Below, piece by piece: positions 23,589 through 33,641 of a DNA stretch of 64,000 bases. The notes beneath the pieces were generated by a model that saw nothing but the letters and a program-made list of their open reading frames with translations, was not told the origin of the DNA and did not search any database. The translations under genes and the position numbers were made by a program. Numbering within the stretch: position 1 is the first letter of the stretch; each line of letters opens with the position of its first letter. Source of the stretch: Flavobacteriaceae bacterium. Lineage in GTDB: Bacteria > Bacteroidota > Bacteroidia > Flavobacteriales > Flavobacteriaceae. The stretch spans positions 1 to 64,000 of the forward strand of contig JABGUL010000027.1 of NCBI GenBank assembly GCA_018646605.1. Direction: 5' to 3'.

Positions 23589-24965
23589 ATGATAGTTGCT
23601 TTAAGTCAATATACCAAAGAGTTTAAATACAATTTAAAGCTTGCTTCTCCAGTAATTGTTGGTCTTTTGGGACATACTTTTGTCCAATTGGTAGATAATA
23701 TAATGGTAGGGCAGTTGGGTACTGCTGAGTTGGCTGCTGTATCGCTAGGGAATAGTTTCTTTTTTGTTGCGATGTCTCTAGGCATTGGTTTTTCAACTGC
23801 CATTACTCCTCTAGTGGCTGAAACAGATGGTGCAAATGATATTCAGTCAGGGCGAAATGTTTTTATACATGGCCTATTGCTATGTACTTTTATTGGTATT
23901 TTTTTAAGCCTAGCGGTTTTATTAAGTAAACCTCTTTTATACCATATGGGGCAGCCTGAAGAGGTAGTTGTTTTGGCTTTTCCCTATTTAAAATGGGTTG
24001 CTATTTCACTTATTCCTTTAGTAACGTTCCAAGCTTTCAAACAGTTTTCAGAAGGCCTTTCTCATACCCGACCTGCAATGTATGCTACATTGATAGGAAA
24101 TGTTATTAATGTAATTCTAAATTATGTTTTAATCTTTGGATTTTGGATCTTTCCAAAGATGGGAGTGGAAGGTGCCGCGTTAGGAACCTTAATATCCCGC
24201 TGTTCTATGCTTTTATTTATGGCTTTATATGTTCGGTATAACAAGCGCTTTATAGACTTTGCTCAAGGGGTGGTTTGGAAAAAATCGGACTGGAATTTAT
24301 TTAAAAAAATAATTCGATTAGGATTTCCTTCTGCCATGCAAATGTTTTTTGAAGTAATTTTCTTCACTGCCGCAATTTGGTTATCTGGATTTTTAGGAAA
24401 AAACCCACAGGCAGCAAATCAAATTGCTCTTAACTTATCTTCCATGACTTTTATGTTTGCCATGGGATTGGGTGTTACCGCAATGATTCGTGTGGGAAAT
24501 CAAAAAGGGAGGGGAGATTTTGTGTCCTTAAAGCGAATAGCATACTCTATATTCCTACTCATCTTTTTGTTTGATATCCTATTCTGCTTATTCTTTTTAA
24601 TTATGAATAGCTACCTTCCTTGGATTTATCTAGATGGCTCTAACCCACTTCAAATCATGGATGTTAGAGAAGTAGTTCAGATGGCTTCTTCTTTACTTAT
24701 TGTTTCAGCATTCTTTCAAATTTCTGACGGTTTACAGGCAGTGGTGCTAGGTGCGCTCAGAGGTCTACAAGATGTTAATATTCCAGCATGGATTACTTTC
24801 TTTTCTTATGGGATTTTTGGATTTCCAATTTCCTATTACCTTGGTCTACATACCTCTTTAGGAGTAATAGGTATATGGATAGGCTTGCTTTCAGGACTTA
24901 CGGCTTCTGCTGTTCTTCTTTATATTCGGTTTAATCAAATGACGTTAAAATTAATAGAAAAATAA
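23589..24965 (+). CDS. MATE-family multidrug efflux transporter
   Basis: A 458-residue protein of 12 predicted membrane helices in the inner membrane. The start of each six-helix half is clear (ASPVIVGLLGHTFVQLVDNIMVG and the related LGFPSAMQMFFEVIFF). MVGQLGTAELAAVSLGNS is the typical first-loop motif. It exports cationic compounds in exchange for Na+ or H+; the substrate is unknown. It follows the M28 peptidase by 13 bases and precedes a small gene by 4, so it may be part of a longer transcript. Confidence 0.92.
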   Translation: MIVALSQYTKEFKYNLKLASPVIVGLLGHTFVQLVDNIMVGQLGTAELAAVSLGNSFFFVAMSLGIGFSTAITPLVAETDGANDIQSGRNVFIHGLLLCTFIGIFLSLAVLLSKPLLYHMGQPEEVVVLAFPYLKWVAISLIPLVTFQAFKQFSEGLSHTRPAMYATLIGNVINVILNYVLIFGFWIFPKMGVEGAALGTLISRCSMLLFMALYVRYNKRFIDFAQGVVWKKSDWNLFKKIIRLGFPSAMQMFFEVIFFTAAIWLSGFLGKNPQAANQIALNLSSMTFMFAMGLGVTAMIRVGNQKGRGDFVSLKRIAYSIFLLIFLFDILFCLFFLIMNSYLPWIYLDGSNPLQIMDVREVVQMASSLLIVSAFFQISDGLQAVVLGALRGLQDVNIPAWITFFSYGIFGFPISYYLGLHTSLGVIGIWIGLLSGLTASAVLLYIRFNQMTLKLIEK

Positions 24966-24969
24966 AACT

Positions 24970-25194
24970 ATGGAACTTCCTAAATTTCTCATTGCAGACA
25001 ATTCTTCTTTTGAAGATGATCTTTTTATTGTACATACAGAATACCCGCGCTTTATTCTAAACGTTTCTAACGATGAGGTTCACTGGCTTGAAGATTTTGA
25101 TAAAGAAGATGAAGCTAATTTAAAAGCAGAATCTCATTTTCTGATTGAAGCAGCTTTCGATTTTTATGATAATGAAATGGAATCACTTGAATAA
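24970..25194 (+). CDS. Small acidic conserved-type protein, function unknown
   Basis: A 74-residue, strongly acidic, cytoplasmic protein without membrane segment or signal. It has the pattern PKFLIADNSSFEDDLFIVHTEYPRF split over about 4-28, then NVSNDEVHWLEDFD and a helical C-terminus. I recognise no named domain. It lies four bases after the MATE gene and two bases before the PAP2 gene, a spacing that supports translation as part of one operon. Confidence 0.75.
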   Translation: MELPKFLIADNSSFEDDLFIVHTEYPRFILNVSNDEVHWLEDFDKEDEANLKAESHFLIEAAFDFYDNEMESLE

Positions 25195-25196
25195 TA

Positions 25197-25763
25197 ATGG
25201 ACTCATTGATTGCCTGGGATAAGGCTCTTTTTATATGGCTAAATAGTTTAGGAACTCCAACTTTTGATGGTTTCTGGATGATGATGACTCATCGTGCATC
25301 AAATGTGGTTGTTTATTTAGTTCTTTGGCTACTTATTTCATGGAAAACCTCTTGGAAAAAGGGACTTTATTTATTATTTTTTACGGGGCTTTTAATTTTG
25401 GTAACAGATCAGTTTACAAATTTATTTAAGGTAAATGTAGGCCGATTAAGACCCTGTTATGATGAAGAAATCAAATCCTTGGTTCGTTTGGTGAAACCTA
25501 CTTGTGGTGGCCGATTTAGTTTCTTTTCTGGCCATGCTTCAAATTCTTTTGCTCTAGCAATATTTTTTGGGGGAATTTTAAAATTTTACCTCCGTTATTT
25601 GCCTTATATATTACTTTTTATAGCTGCCTTAATTGCTTACAGTAGAGTTTATATAGGAGTTCACTTTCCTTTAGATATCCTTAGTGGTGCTCTTTTTGGA
25701 AGTGGTATAGGTTACCTCTTTTTTAAGTTGTGGATTCGCTTTGTAAAACGGTTTTTAAGCTAA
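25197..25763 (+). CDS. Membrane phosphatase, PAP2 family
   Basis: A 188-residue membrane protein of about five or six helices. The three catalytic motifs are visible: KVNVGRLRP (about 80-88), FFSGHASNSFA (about 104-114, with the general-acid His) and SRVYIGVHFPLDILSG (about 146-161, with the nucleophile His). It probably dephosphorylates a lipid such as undecaprenyl pyrophosphate or phosphatidic acid at the outer face of the inner membrane. The last 41 bases overlap the convergent aldose epimerase gene. Confidence 0.9.
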   Translation: MDSLIAWDKALFIWLNSLGTPTFDGFWMMMTHRASNVVVYLVLWLLISWKTSWKKGLYLLFFTGLLILVTDQFTNLFKVNVGRLRPCYDEEIKSLVRLVKPTCGGRFSFFSGHASNSFALAIFFGGILKFYLRYLPYILLFIAALIAYSRVYIGVHFPLDILSGALFGSGIGYLFFKLWIRFVKRFLS

Positions 25764-26643
25764 AAGTATAATGCGTTTTTTGATTGTAAAGCTCTCCAGC
25801 TTTTATTAAAGTTGATGGAAATTTTGAAATATTGGGTGTGTTGGAAAATTTTTGTGTTTCAAAACAAATCGCCTCAAAGTGCGGTGGAGTAAAAACAACT
25901 AAACCTGGCTGATTGGTGACTGTTTTCATTTCAATTCCAGTTTCTTGTGAAAAGAGAACAGCAGCTTCTTTCGAGTCATTTTGTAATACAAAGTAATCAT
26001 CTAAGCGTGTATTATTGATTTGTTTTTGTTCTTTGAAATCAAATTGCGTTTCTTTCACACTTTTTTTAATACCATTAGGCACTAATGTTGATTTAAGTTC
26101 TAAAACTTCATCAGCATGAATACATAGATATTGGGTATTAATTTTACCTTTTGGATTTAAATTAAAATAGGCATGATTTGTCAAATTGATATGTGTGTCT
26201 GCACTTGTTTGAGCAAGATAGTTTAGATGTAAACTATTCTCTTTAAGATGATACATTATCTCTGCTTCAACATAGCCGGGAAAACCACTCGCTCCTTCTG
26301 GACAAAAATGGCTAAAAGATATCATGTCTTTTTTTTCTTCCTTTAAATTCCATGTCTTTGTATTCCATCCACTACTTCCGCTATGTAATAGGACACCGTC
26401 TGAGTGTTCTATAGGGATTGGTTTTGATTGAACATGGATTGGGTTTTCTAATCTTCCTGCAAACCGACCCACTACAGCTCCACGTGACCAAGAGTCTTCA
26501 AGGTACTCTTTAGGAGTCTCTAAACCCATAATTACATTTGTAGGAACTCCCTTTTTATCTTTTACCCATAGTTGGTGTAAGGTAGCGCCGTAATCTAAAA
26601 AAACAGCTTTAAGGAGCTCGTTTTCTATCGTAAAGACCTTCAC
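25723..26643 (-). CDS. Aldose 1-epimerase (galactose mutarotase-like)
   Basis: A 306-residue beta-sandwich protein that interconverts alpha and beta anomers of aldoses. The catalytic histidine is in NLTNHAYFNL (about 153-162) and the catalytic base Glu in ICFETQKFSNTPN (about 258-270). The first motif, usually LHGG, reads LHSGSSGW. VVGRFAGRL and the LDDYF motif are also typical. It lacks a signal peptide, so it acts inside the cell. Four bases separate it from the msrA gene upstream. The 3' end overlaps the PAP2 gene by 41 bases in opposite direction; both C-termini look genuine. Confidence 0.9.
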   Translation of the reverse strand: MKVFTIENELLKAVFLDYGATLHQLWVKDKKGVPTNVIMGLETPKEYLEDSWSRGAVVGRFAGRLENPIHVQSKPIPIEHSDGVLLHSGSSGWNTKTWNLKEEKKDMISFSHFCPEGASGFPGYVEAEIMYHLKENSLHLNYLAQTSADTHINLTNHAYFNLNPKGKINTQYLCIHADEVLELKSTLVPNGIKKSVKETQFDFKEQKQINNTRLDDYFVLQNDSKEAAVLFSQETGIEMKTVTNQPGLVVFTPPHFEAICFETQKFSNTPNISKFPSTLIKAGELYNQKTHYTFSLKTVLQSESTT

Positions 26644-26646
26644 AGG

Positions 26647-27303
26647 TTAATGTTTTTCTTTTAAAAGCTCAGGATAGGCATTTTGAAACTTACGGAGACG
26701 CGGAATGGATACTTGCTTTACATAAGGATTGTTGGGGTTGTTTCGCTCGTAATTTTGATGATATTCTTCTGCGTAATAGAATTTTTCTAGTGGCTTGATT
26801 TCAGTTACTATTTCATTATTAAAGATTTCTTTTTCTTGTAATAACTCAATATACCGAATAATAATTTCTTGTTCCTCAGGAGATGTGTAGAAAGCAATTG
26901 AACGGTATTGCGATCCACGATCAGGTCCCTGACGATTGGGAGTAGTAGGATCGTGAGAACCAAAGAATACCTGTACTAATGTGGCAAAGCTAACAACTTC
27001 AGGATCGTAAATAACTTCTACGGCTTCAGCGTGGCCTGTTTTTCCTGTTCCTATCTGATTGTAATTGGGATTTTTTGTAAATCCTCCTGCATAACCTGAA
27101 TAGGCTTCTGAAACTCCTTTAACACTTTCATATACAGCTTCAACACACCAAAAACAGCCCGAAGCAAAATAGGCTTTTTTCATTCCTTGAATAACCTCAG
27201 TTTGAGGTTCCCATATAGGTTCCGAATAATTTATTGGGGGTGTACTTGAGATACATGTTTGCAATGTTATAACAGTGAGTATTATCAATAAGGTTTTCGT
27301 CAT
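26647..27303 (-). CDS. msrA: Peptide-methionine (S)-S-oxide reductase, lipoprotein form
   Basis: A 218-residue MsrA that repairs oxidised methionine. The active-site motif is GCFWC, with the catalytic Cys50 and a second Cys53. Conserved EAVEVIYDP, GSHDPTT, RGSQYRSIAFY and YHQNY follow. The first 17 residues form a signal peptide with a lipobox (LQTC, Cys17), so the enzyme is probably anchored in a membrane and protects envelope proteins. The reducing partner is not in the window. The 197-base gap upstream (27304-27500) is AT-rich and shows no firm promoter or terminator. Confidence 0.93.
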   Translation of the reverse strand: MTKTLLIILTVITLQTCISSTPPINYSEPIWEPQTEVIQGMKKAYFASGCFWCVEAVYESVKGVSEAYSGYAGGFTKNPNYNQIGTGKTGHAEAVEVIYDPEVVSFATLVQVFFGSHDPTTPNRQGPDRGSQYRSIAFYTSPEEQEIIIRYIELLQEKEIFNNEIVTEIKPLEKFYYAEEYHQNYERNNPNNPYVKQVSIPRLRKFQNAYPELLKEKH

Positions 27304-27500
27304 GGGTAACTTTTTTTATGTTTTAGAAAAGAATTTTGCCTAATTAAAATCTAAAATAATAAATCTTCACGTAGGTGAAAGACTAACTTAATTTTTATTG
27401 TGTATGATTACGGTTCCTTTTTTATTCAATTTTATTTTAAATATTTGGAAAACTTTAATTGCATTTGTAAGCTAAAAGTCCAAAAGAGTAAAAGAAATTT

Positions 27501-27794
27501 CTAGATTACACGCATTTCATATATTTCAAAATCTTCAATATAGCCATCAGTTGCTTTTTGATAAGCTGCAATATGAGACGAAGCATTGTGGTCTAGCCAA
27601 AGAGCTCTGCTTTCCCAGTTTTCATAAAAGAGGAATATGTTTTCATTGGTATGATCTTGATGTAGGTCATAATTGATACATCCTTTCTCCTCTAATGTAG
27701 GAGTGATTAATCCCAATAAACCCTTCTTAACTTCTTCTCGATGAGCTGACTTGGCTATAATTTTTGCAACTATGGTTAAGGTGTTCTTGCTCAT
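27501..27794 (-). CDS. Antibiotic-biosynthesis-monooxygenase-like small protein
   Basis: A 97-residue protein of the ABM domain, a ferredoxin-like fold that works as a dimer; relatives such as YgiN are quinol monooxygenases. The tell-tale stretch is GCINYDLHQDHTNENIFLFYENW followed by DHNASSHIAAY, in two pieces. It contains no cofactor motif, as is normal for the family. It lies 32 bases after leuB in the same direction, and may be read through from the leucine operon, though no functional link is evident. Confidence 0.85.
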   Translation of the reverse strand: MSKNTLTIVAKIIAKSAHREEVKKGLLGLITPTLEEKGCINYDLHQDHTNENIFLFYENWESRALWLDHNASSHIAAYQKATDGYIEDFEIYEMRVI

Positions 27795-27826
27795 GCTTAG
27801 TTTTTGTTTTAAAATGTTGTGGGTGT

Positions 27827-28894
27827 TTATCCTAATATTTGCTTAACCAAATAATCACCTACTTCAGAAGTAGAATTTGCTTTGACACTTCCTTCTTTAA
27901 GGTCTTCTGTTACGACTCCTTCCGCTAGAGAAAGATCAACTACTCGTCGAATTTCAGCACCTTCCTCTATCAAACCAAAGCTCATTTCAAAAAGCATGGC
28001 AGCAGAAAGTATCGTAGCAAGTGGGTTGGCAATACCTAAACCTGTCGCTTGTGGAAATGATCCATGTATGGGTTCGTACAAAGCGTTTTCTGTTCCAACA
28101 GAAGCAGAAGGCATCAGTCCCATAGAACCTGAAATAACCGAAGCCTCATCAGTGAGGATATCACCGAACAAGTTTTCGGTAATTAAGACATCATAACTGT
28201 TGGGCCATTGCACTAAACGCATGGCTACTGCATCCACAAATTCGTATGACACTTCCACTTCTGGATAGTCTTTTTCCATAGCTTGTACGGTTTCTCTCCA
28301 TAGACGAGAACTTTCCAAGACATTGGCTTTGTCTACACAACATAATTTTTTAGACCTGGTCATTGCTAATTCAAAACCCTTTACGGCTAAACGCTTGATT
28401 TCTTCTCGCGTATAGGTACAGGTATCAAAAGCTGTATTACCATTATCTTTTCGGCCACGTTCACCAAAGTATATCCCTCCGGTTAATTCACGTAAAAAAA
28501 CTAAATCTGTACCTTCAATGCGTTCTCTTTTTAGAGGCGATTTATCCAACAGGGAAGGGAAGGTAAAGGTGGGACGTACATTCGCAAATAAGCCTAATTT
28601 TTGACGCATCTTCAATAAACCTTGTTCAGGACGTATTTTTGCAGAAGGATCATTATCAAATCGAGGATGTCCTATTGCACCAAATAAAATAGCATCTGCA
28701 TCAAGGCAAATTTGGTGTGTTTCTTCAGGGTAGGGATCGCCCACAGCGTCAATAGCAGCAGCTCCTGTAAGAGCGGGTGTCCACTCAATGCTATGATTAA
28801 ATTTGTTAGCAATCGCATCAGAAACCTTTACGGCTTGATCAATCACTTCGGGTCCGATACCGTCTCCGGCTAAAAGGGCAATTTTTAAATGCAT
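27827..28894 (-). CDS. leuB: 3-isopropylmalate dehydrogenase
   Basis: A 355-residue NAD-dependent dehydrogenase that turns 3-isopropylmalate into 2-oxoisocaproate. It begins KIALLAGDGIGPEV, has LFGAIGHPRFD, the arginine-rich substrate segment with RELTGGIYFGERG, DKANVLESSRLWRE and the NAD-binding GTENALYEPIHGSFPQATG in two pieces. The last gene of the leucine operon; seven bases separate it from the second synthase gene upstream. If that synthase makes citramalate, LeuB would also oxidise 3-methylmalate for isoleucine. Confidence 0.96.
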   Translation of the reverse strand: MHLKIALLAGDGIGPEVIDQAVKVSDAIANKFNHSIEWTPALTGAAAIDAVGDPYPEETHQICLDADAILFGAIGHPRFDNDPSAKIRPEQGLLKMRQKLGLFANVRPTFTFPSLLDKSPLKRERIEGTDLVFLRELTGGIYFGERGRKDNGNTAFDTCTYTREEIKRLAVKGFELAMTRSKKLCCVDKANVLESSRLWRETVQAMEKDYPEVEVSYEFVDAVAMRLVQWPNSYDVLITENLFGDILTDEASVISGSMGLMPSASVGTENALYEPIHGSFPQATGLGIANPLATILSAAMLFEMSFGLIEEGAEIRRVVDLSLAEGVVTEDLKEGSVKANSTSEVGDYLVKQILG

Positions 28895-28901
28895 ATAGGT
28901 T

Positions 28902-30422
28902 TTAGTTTTGAATGATATTCAACATTTTTTCAGTGGCTTTTATGGCAGCGACCGTTTGGTCAGAATCTAAGCCACGAGTAGTAAATTCTTTGGTTTCACT
29001 TTTCCAAGTGATGGTAGTTTCACAAAGACCATCTGAGTTACTCCCAGGAGGAATACGTACAGCGTAATCAATTAATCTTGGTAAATCAATATTTTGTGGA
29101 TAGTAAATTTTTTGTAGTGCATTCCAAAAGGCGTCATACTGTCCATCACCCGAAGCATTTTGTTCGTGGCTTTTTCCATCTATTTCTACAGAAACACTGG
29201 TAGTTGGGCTCAAACCTTTAGAGTGGGTCAATACATAGGATTTGATTTTTACACGACTGGCAACATTATTACCCAAGACATCGGAGATGATAAAAGGTAA
29301 ATCTTCAGCAGTCATACGTTCTTTTTTATCACCGAGCTCAATGATGCGTTGGGTAACTTTTTTAAGTTCAACATCATTAAGTGTAAGTCCTAATTCTTGG
29401 AGATTCTTTTGAATATTTGCTTTTCCGGATGTTTTTCCAAGGGCGTATTTACGTTTACGTCCAAAGCGCTCCGGAAGAAGATTATTAAAATACAAATTCT
29501 TTTTTGAATCCCCATCAGCATGGATTCCTGCAGTTTGTGTAAACACATTTTCACCTACAATAGGTTTGTTTGCAGGAATACGAAACCCTGTTAGTGTTGC
29601 TACTAGTTGACTCACTTTAAAAAGCGAATCTTCATTTATGCTGATGTTTATTTCGGGCATGAAATCATTTATAACAGCAACCACACTCGCTAAAGGGGCA
29701 TTTCCAGCTCGTTCTCCCATTCCATTCACGGTAAGGTGTAAGCCATTTACTCCTGCTTTAACTGCCTCCATAGTATTAGCTACACTTAAGTCATAATCAT
29801 TATGTCCATGAAAATCAAAATGAAGCGATGGATAGCGATCAATGATTGAAGTAAGATAATTTTTCGTTAGTTCGGGAGTCAAAACTCCCAATGTATCAGG
29901 AAGTAGTACTCTTTCAATAGGTTGATCAGAAAGAAAATCTAAATAATCAAAAACGTAGGATTCGGAGTGACGCATTCCATTACTCCAATCCTCAAGATAT
30001 ACATTGGTTTTAAACCCCTGTTCTTTTCCTAGTTTAATGGTTTGTTTAACATTATTAAAATGTTCAAGCGGTTTTTGGTTAAGTTGATATTTCAGATGGT
30101 TTAAAGAACCTTTAGTCAATAGGTTTTGAACTATTGCTCCTGAATCTTGCATCCATTTTATTGAAGTTCCTCCATCCACAAAAGTGAGTACTTCTATTTT
30201 TTCAATAAAGTTATAATCTTTCGCCCAAGAGGTAATTTCTTTAACTGCTTTAAATTCTCCGTCGGATACTCTAGCAGAAGCAATTTCTATACGATCAACT
30301 TTAAGTTCTTGTAAGAGTAGTTTTGCTAACGTTAATTTTTCAGACGCTGAAAAGGAAACACCAGAGGTTTGTTCCCCATCTCGTAGTGTCGTGTCCATTA
30401 TTTCTAGCATTCTTTTTTTCAT
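28902..30422 (-). CDS. Isopropylmalate/citramalate synthase-family enzyme with LeuA regulatory domain
   Basis: A 506-residue member of the DRE-TIM metallolyase family. The catalytic domain (about 1-280) has [12 protein letters not shown] and the metal motif HFDFHGHNDYDLSVANT; the C-terminal domain (about 380-500) is the LeuA-type allosteric dimer domain. It is the second such enzyme in this operon. The length and domain layout are like LeuA proper, but also like citramalate synthase (CimA), which condenses pyruvate with acetyl-CoA on a route to isoleucine. The presence of a separate LeuA makes CimA the more likely role. The sequence alone does not prove it. Confidence 0.85.
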   Translation of the reverse strand: MKKRMLEIMDTTLRDGEQTSGVSFSASEKLTLAKLLLQELKVDRIEIASARVSDGEFKAVKEITSWAKDYNFIEKIEVLTFVDGGTSIKWMQDSGAIVQNLLTKGSLNHLKYQLNQKPLEHFNNVKQTIKLGKEQGFKTNVYLEDWSNGMRHSESYVFDYLDFLSDQPIERVLLPDTLGVLTPELTKNYLTSIIDRYPSLHFDFHGHNDYDLSVANTMEAVKAGVNGLHLTVNGMGERAGNAPLASVVAVINDFMPEINISINEDSLFKVSQLVATLTGFRIPANKPIVGENVFTQTAGIHADGDSKKNLYFNNLLPERFGRKRKYALGKTSGKANIQKNLQELGLTLNDVELKKVTQRIIELGDKKERMTAEDLPFIISDVLGNNVASRVKIKSYVLTHSKGLSPTTSVSVEIDGKSHEQNASGDGQYDAFWNALQKIYYPQNIDLPRLIDYAVRIPPGSNSDGLCETTITWKSETKEFTTRGLDSDQTVAAIKATEKMLNIIQN

Positions 30423-30438
30423 CTAAACGGTATCTGAT

Positions 30439-31035
30439 TTATAGAGGAGTGTTTAAAGCAAACCCTTCGATTTCTGATTTGATATTACTCAGGTAGTCTA
30501 TGTCATCATAGCCATTGAGCATATTATCTTTTTTGTAGTCATTGATGTCAAAAAACTCGGATTTCCCATTAGATGATAGAACGATACTTTGTTTATGTAA
30601 ATCAACAGTTAATTGTGTTGAGGGATCATCTTGAATAGCTTCAAAAATTTCAGCTAAAAATTCAGTAGAGACCTGGACAGGAAGTACCCCTATATTCAAA
30701 CAGTTATTTCTGAATATATCTGCAAAAAAGCTGGAAACAACGCAGCGAAAACCATAGTCATAAACAGCCCACGCCGCGTGCTCACGAGATGATCCTGATC
30801 CGAAATTGTGTCCACATACAAAAATTTTTCCTTGATAGGTTGCGTCGTTTAAAACAAAATCAGCTTTGGGTGAGTCATCTTGATTGTAACGCCAATCACG
30901 AAATAAATTATCTCCAAAGCCAACACGTTCTGTTGCTTTTAGAAAGCGGGCAGGTATGATTTGGTCCGTATCTACATTTTCAATAGGAAGCGGTACCGCT
31001 GTACTTGTTAAAATACTAAATGAATCGTATGCCAT
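30439..31035 (-). CDS. leuD: 3-isopropylmalate dehydratase, small subunit
   Basis: A 198-residue swivel domain of the aconitase family that pairs with LeuC to convert 2- into 3-isopropylmalate. [14 protein letters not shown] (about 20-33) and [20 protein letters not shown] (about 74-93) are the family motifs. It lies two bases after leuC, as usual for two subunits made in equal amount. The protein is complete. Confidence 0.97.
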   Translation of the reverse strand: MAYDSFSILTSTAVPLPIENVDTDQIIPARFLKATERVGFGDNLFRDWRYNQDDSPKADFVLNDATYQGKIFVCGHNFGSGSSREHAAWAVYDYGFRCVVSSFFADIFRNNCLNIGVLPVQVSTEFLAEIFEAIQDDPSTQLTVDLHKQSIVLSSNGKSEFFDINDYKKDNMLNGYDDIDYLSNIKSEIEGFALNTPL

Positions 31036-31037
31036 GT

Positions 31038-32435
31038 TTATTGTATTAATGTTCTTGGATCTGTTATTTTTCCTGTAATTGCTGCTGCTGCTGCAACTAG
31101 GGGACTAGCAAGTAAGGTCCTCGAGCCAGGTCCTTGACGCCCCTCAAAATTTCTATTGGAGGTACTTACTGCGTATTTTCCAGCAGGGATTTTATCATCA
31201 TTCATTGCTAAACAAGCTGAACATCCTGGCTCACGAAGCTCGAATTCAGCTGCTTCAAAAATCTCAAGCAACCCCTCTTCTTTAATAGAGGCTAAAACTT
31301 TGTGTGATCCAGGGACTAACCATGCAGTGACATTCTTAGCTCGTTTTTTTCCTTTCACAATACTGGCAAAAGCTCTAAAATCTTCAATTCTACCATTTGT
31401 ACAACTTCCAATAAAAACAAAGTCAATAGGCTTTCCAATCATACTTTCTCCTTCGTTGTAACCCATATAGTCTAAGGATTTTTTATAAGTTGCAGCTCCG
31501 CCTTCTACGCTAGCTGCAGTTGGAATGACCTTAGTGATACTCATTCCCATTCCTGGGTTAGTTCCAAAAGTGATCATGGGATCAATTTCTGCTCCATCGA
31601 ATGTAAGCTCCTTATCAAAAGTAGCTCCTTCATCTGTATATAAGGTTTTCCAATAGGCCATTGCTTTATCCCAATTGGAACCTTGAGGTGTAAATTCTCT
31701 TCCTTTAATGTATTCAAATGTTTTTTCATCAGGCGCTATCATACCGCCACGAGCACCCATTTCAATACTCAAATTACAGACGGTCATCCGTCCTTCCATG
31801 CTCAGTTGCTCAAAAACTTCTCCTGCATATTCAACAAAATAGCCTGTCGCTCCTGAAGTGGTAAGTTTTGAAATAATAAAGAGTGCTACATCTTTAGGTG
31901 TCACACCATGATTGAGCGAGCCGTTAATTGAAATACGCATTTTCTTTGGCTTGGGTTGCATGATGCATTGGGTTGCTAAGACCATTTCAACTTCTGAAGT
32001 TCCAATTCCGAATGCAATTGCGCCAAAGGCTCCATGTGTTGAGGTATGCGAGTCACCACAAACTATAGTTGCTCCCGGTTGAGTAATTCCATACTCAGGT
32101 CCTACAACGTGAACGATACCATTTTTTTTATGTCCTAACCCCCAATAAGAGATGCCATGCGCTGTTGCATTTTCTTCTAAGGCTTTTAATTGATTTCTTG
32201 ATAATGGATCAGCTACCGGGAGGTGCTGGTTCAGAGTAGGGGTGTTATGATCAGCAGTAGCAAATGTGCGTTCAGGATATAAAACAGGTAATTTTCTGTT
32301 TTTTAATCCAAGAAAAGCAACGGGACTTGTTACTTCGTGAATCATGTGACGGTCAATGAAAAGTACATCAGGACCATTGTTGATGCTTTTAACAACGTGG
32401 GAGTCCCAAACTTTATCAAATAGGGTTTGTTTCAT
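31038..32435 (-). CDS. leuC: 3-isopropylmalate dehydratase, large subunit
   Basis: A 465-residue iron-sulphur enzyme subunit. The three 4Fe-4S cysteines can be placed in [10 protein letters not shown] (about 345) and in [11 protein letters not shown] (about 405-415). [14 protein letters not shown] near the start and [15 protein letters not shown] (about 125-139) are standard. With LeuD it isomerises 2-isopropylmalate; the same pair accepts citramalate in organisms using the CimA route. It stands 17 bases after leuA in one operon. Confidence 0.97.
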   Translation of the reverse strand: MKQTLFDKVWDSHVVKSINNGPDVLFIDRHMIHEVTSPVAFLGLKNRKLPVLYPERTFATADHNTPTLNQHLPVADPLSRNQLKALEENATAHGISYWGLGHKKNGIVHVVGPEYGITQPGATIVCGDSHTSTHGAFGAIAFGIGTSEVEMVLATQCIMQPKPKKMRISINGSLNHGVTPKDVALFIISKLTTSGATGYFVEYAGEVFEQLSMEGRMTVCNLSIEMGARGGMIAPDEKTFEYIKGREFTPQGSNWDKAMAYWKTLYTDEGATFDKELTFDGAEIDPMITFGTNPGMGMSITKVIPTAASVEGGAATYKKSLDYMGYNEGESMIGKPIDFVFIGSCTNGRIEDFRAFASIVKGKKRAKNVTAWLVPGSHKVLASIKEEGLLEIFEAAEFELREPGCSACLAMNDDKIPAGKYAVSTSNRNFEGRQGPGSRTLLASPLVAAAAAITGKITDPRTLIQ

Positions 32436-32452
32436 TTAAGTGGAAATTCAAA

Positions 32453-33601
32453 TTAAATATTACTCGCTTTGATGATTTTTGGTAAATCATCATCATTAAT
32501 TTCTTTCTTTTTATCAGCTTCAATTAAAAACTGATTGTAAACTTTATCTAATTGTAGTTTGTCTAATTCATAACCTATATTTTTAGCACGGTAGGCTATT
32601 GCAGCTCTACCGCTTCTAGCAGTTAGAATAATAGACGATTCAGTTACCCCAACATCTTTAGGGTCTATAATTTCGTATGTTTCGCGTTTTTTAATAACTC
32701 CATCTTGGTGAATTCCAGACGAGTGAGCAAATGCATTTGCTCCAACAATGGCTTTATTTGGCTGCACCGGCATTGCCATACTTTCAGAAACCAGTTGACT
32801 TAATCCAAAAAGCATTTGTGATTTTATTCGGGTATCTAAGTCAAGACTTGGGTGTTGCCTTAAAATCATGACAACCTCTTCTAAAGAGGTATTGCCTGCT
32901 CGTTCACCAATGCCATTAATGGTACATTCTATTTGACGTGCACCATACTGTACCCCCGCAATTGAGTTTGCGGTTGCCAATCCTAAGTCGTTATGACAAT
33001 GACAAGAAAGGCGTGCTTTGTGAATCCCATTTACATTTTCTTTCAAGTACTTCATTTTAGCACCGTATTCCTCGGGTAGACAATATCCTGTTGTGTCTGG
33101 AATATTTAGAACCGTAGCTCCTGCTTTGATAACAGCTTCACATACTCGCGCTAGGAACTCGTTGTCCGTACGTCCTGCATCTTCAGCATAAAATTCAACG
33201 TCTTCAACATAGCTTTTTGCATGACTTACGGCAGCGATAGCTCGTTCAATGATCTGGTCAGGGGTGGCGTTGAACTTATAACGCATGTGACTTTCTGAAG
33301 TTCCGATACCTGTGTGAATCCGAGAGCGTTTAGCATATTTTAATGCCTCCGCAGCAACATCAATATCTTTTTTTACTGCTCTTGTCAAACCGCAAACGCG
33401 GGCATTTTTTATTAATTTAGAAATATCCTCCACTGCTTTAAAGTCTCCTGGACTTGAAATAGGAAATCCAGCTTCTAAAACATCTACTCCAAGGAAGTCT
33501 AATTGCTCTGCAATTATTAACTTTGTTTTAGAGTCTAATTTACATCCCGGGACTTGCTCTCCATCTCGTAAAGTAGTGTCAAAAATCTCAACATATTCCA
33601 T
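32453..33601 (-). CDS. leuA: 2-isopropylmalate synthase, catalytic domain only
   Basis: A 382-residue enzyme that condenses 2-oxoisovalerate with acetyl-CoA. It has [12 protein letters not shown] (about 8-19), the metal-binding [13 protein letters not shown], and the [15 protein letters not shown] segment. It ends shortly after the catalytic and linker domains and has no C-terminal leucine-binding regulatory domain, so it is unlikely to be inhibited by leucine in the usual way. The regulatory domain is present instead in the second synthase of the operon (28902-30422). It is first in the operon, and a palindrome in the upstream gap may control it. Confidence 0.93.
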   Translation of the reverse strand: MEYVEIFDTTLRDGEQVPGCKLDSKTKLIIAEQLDFLGVDVLEAGFPISSPGDFKAVEDISKLIKNARVCGLTRAVKKDIDVAAEALKYAKRSRIHTGIGTSESHMRYKFNATPDQIIERAIAAVSHAKSYVEDVEFYAEDAGRTDNEFLARVCEAVIKAGATVLNIPDTTGYCLPEEYGAKMKYLKENVNGIHKARLSCHCHNDLGLATANSIAGVQYGARQIECTINGIGERAGNTSLEEVVMILRQHPSLDLDTRIKSQMLFGLSQLVSESMAMPVQPNKAIVGANAFAHSSGIHQDGVIKKRETYEIIDPKDVGVTESSIILTARSGRAAIAYRAKNIGYELDKLQLDKVYNQFLIEADKKKEINDDDLPKIIKASNI

Positions 33602-33641
33602 AGGGAAAACGGATAAAGTTTTAATTAAATTACTAAATTAC

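Noticed and set aside
27304-27500. Hairpin with TTCAC/GTGAA near 27364-27383 as a terminator or riboswitch
   Set aside because: The stem is short, has a bulge, and no strong T-run follows. No known riboswitch feature is visible.
31078-31095. GCTGCTGCTGCTG repeat in leuC
   Set aside because: It only encodes a run of alanines in the normal LeuC C-terminal region; not a structural repeat.
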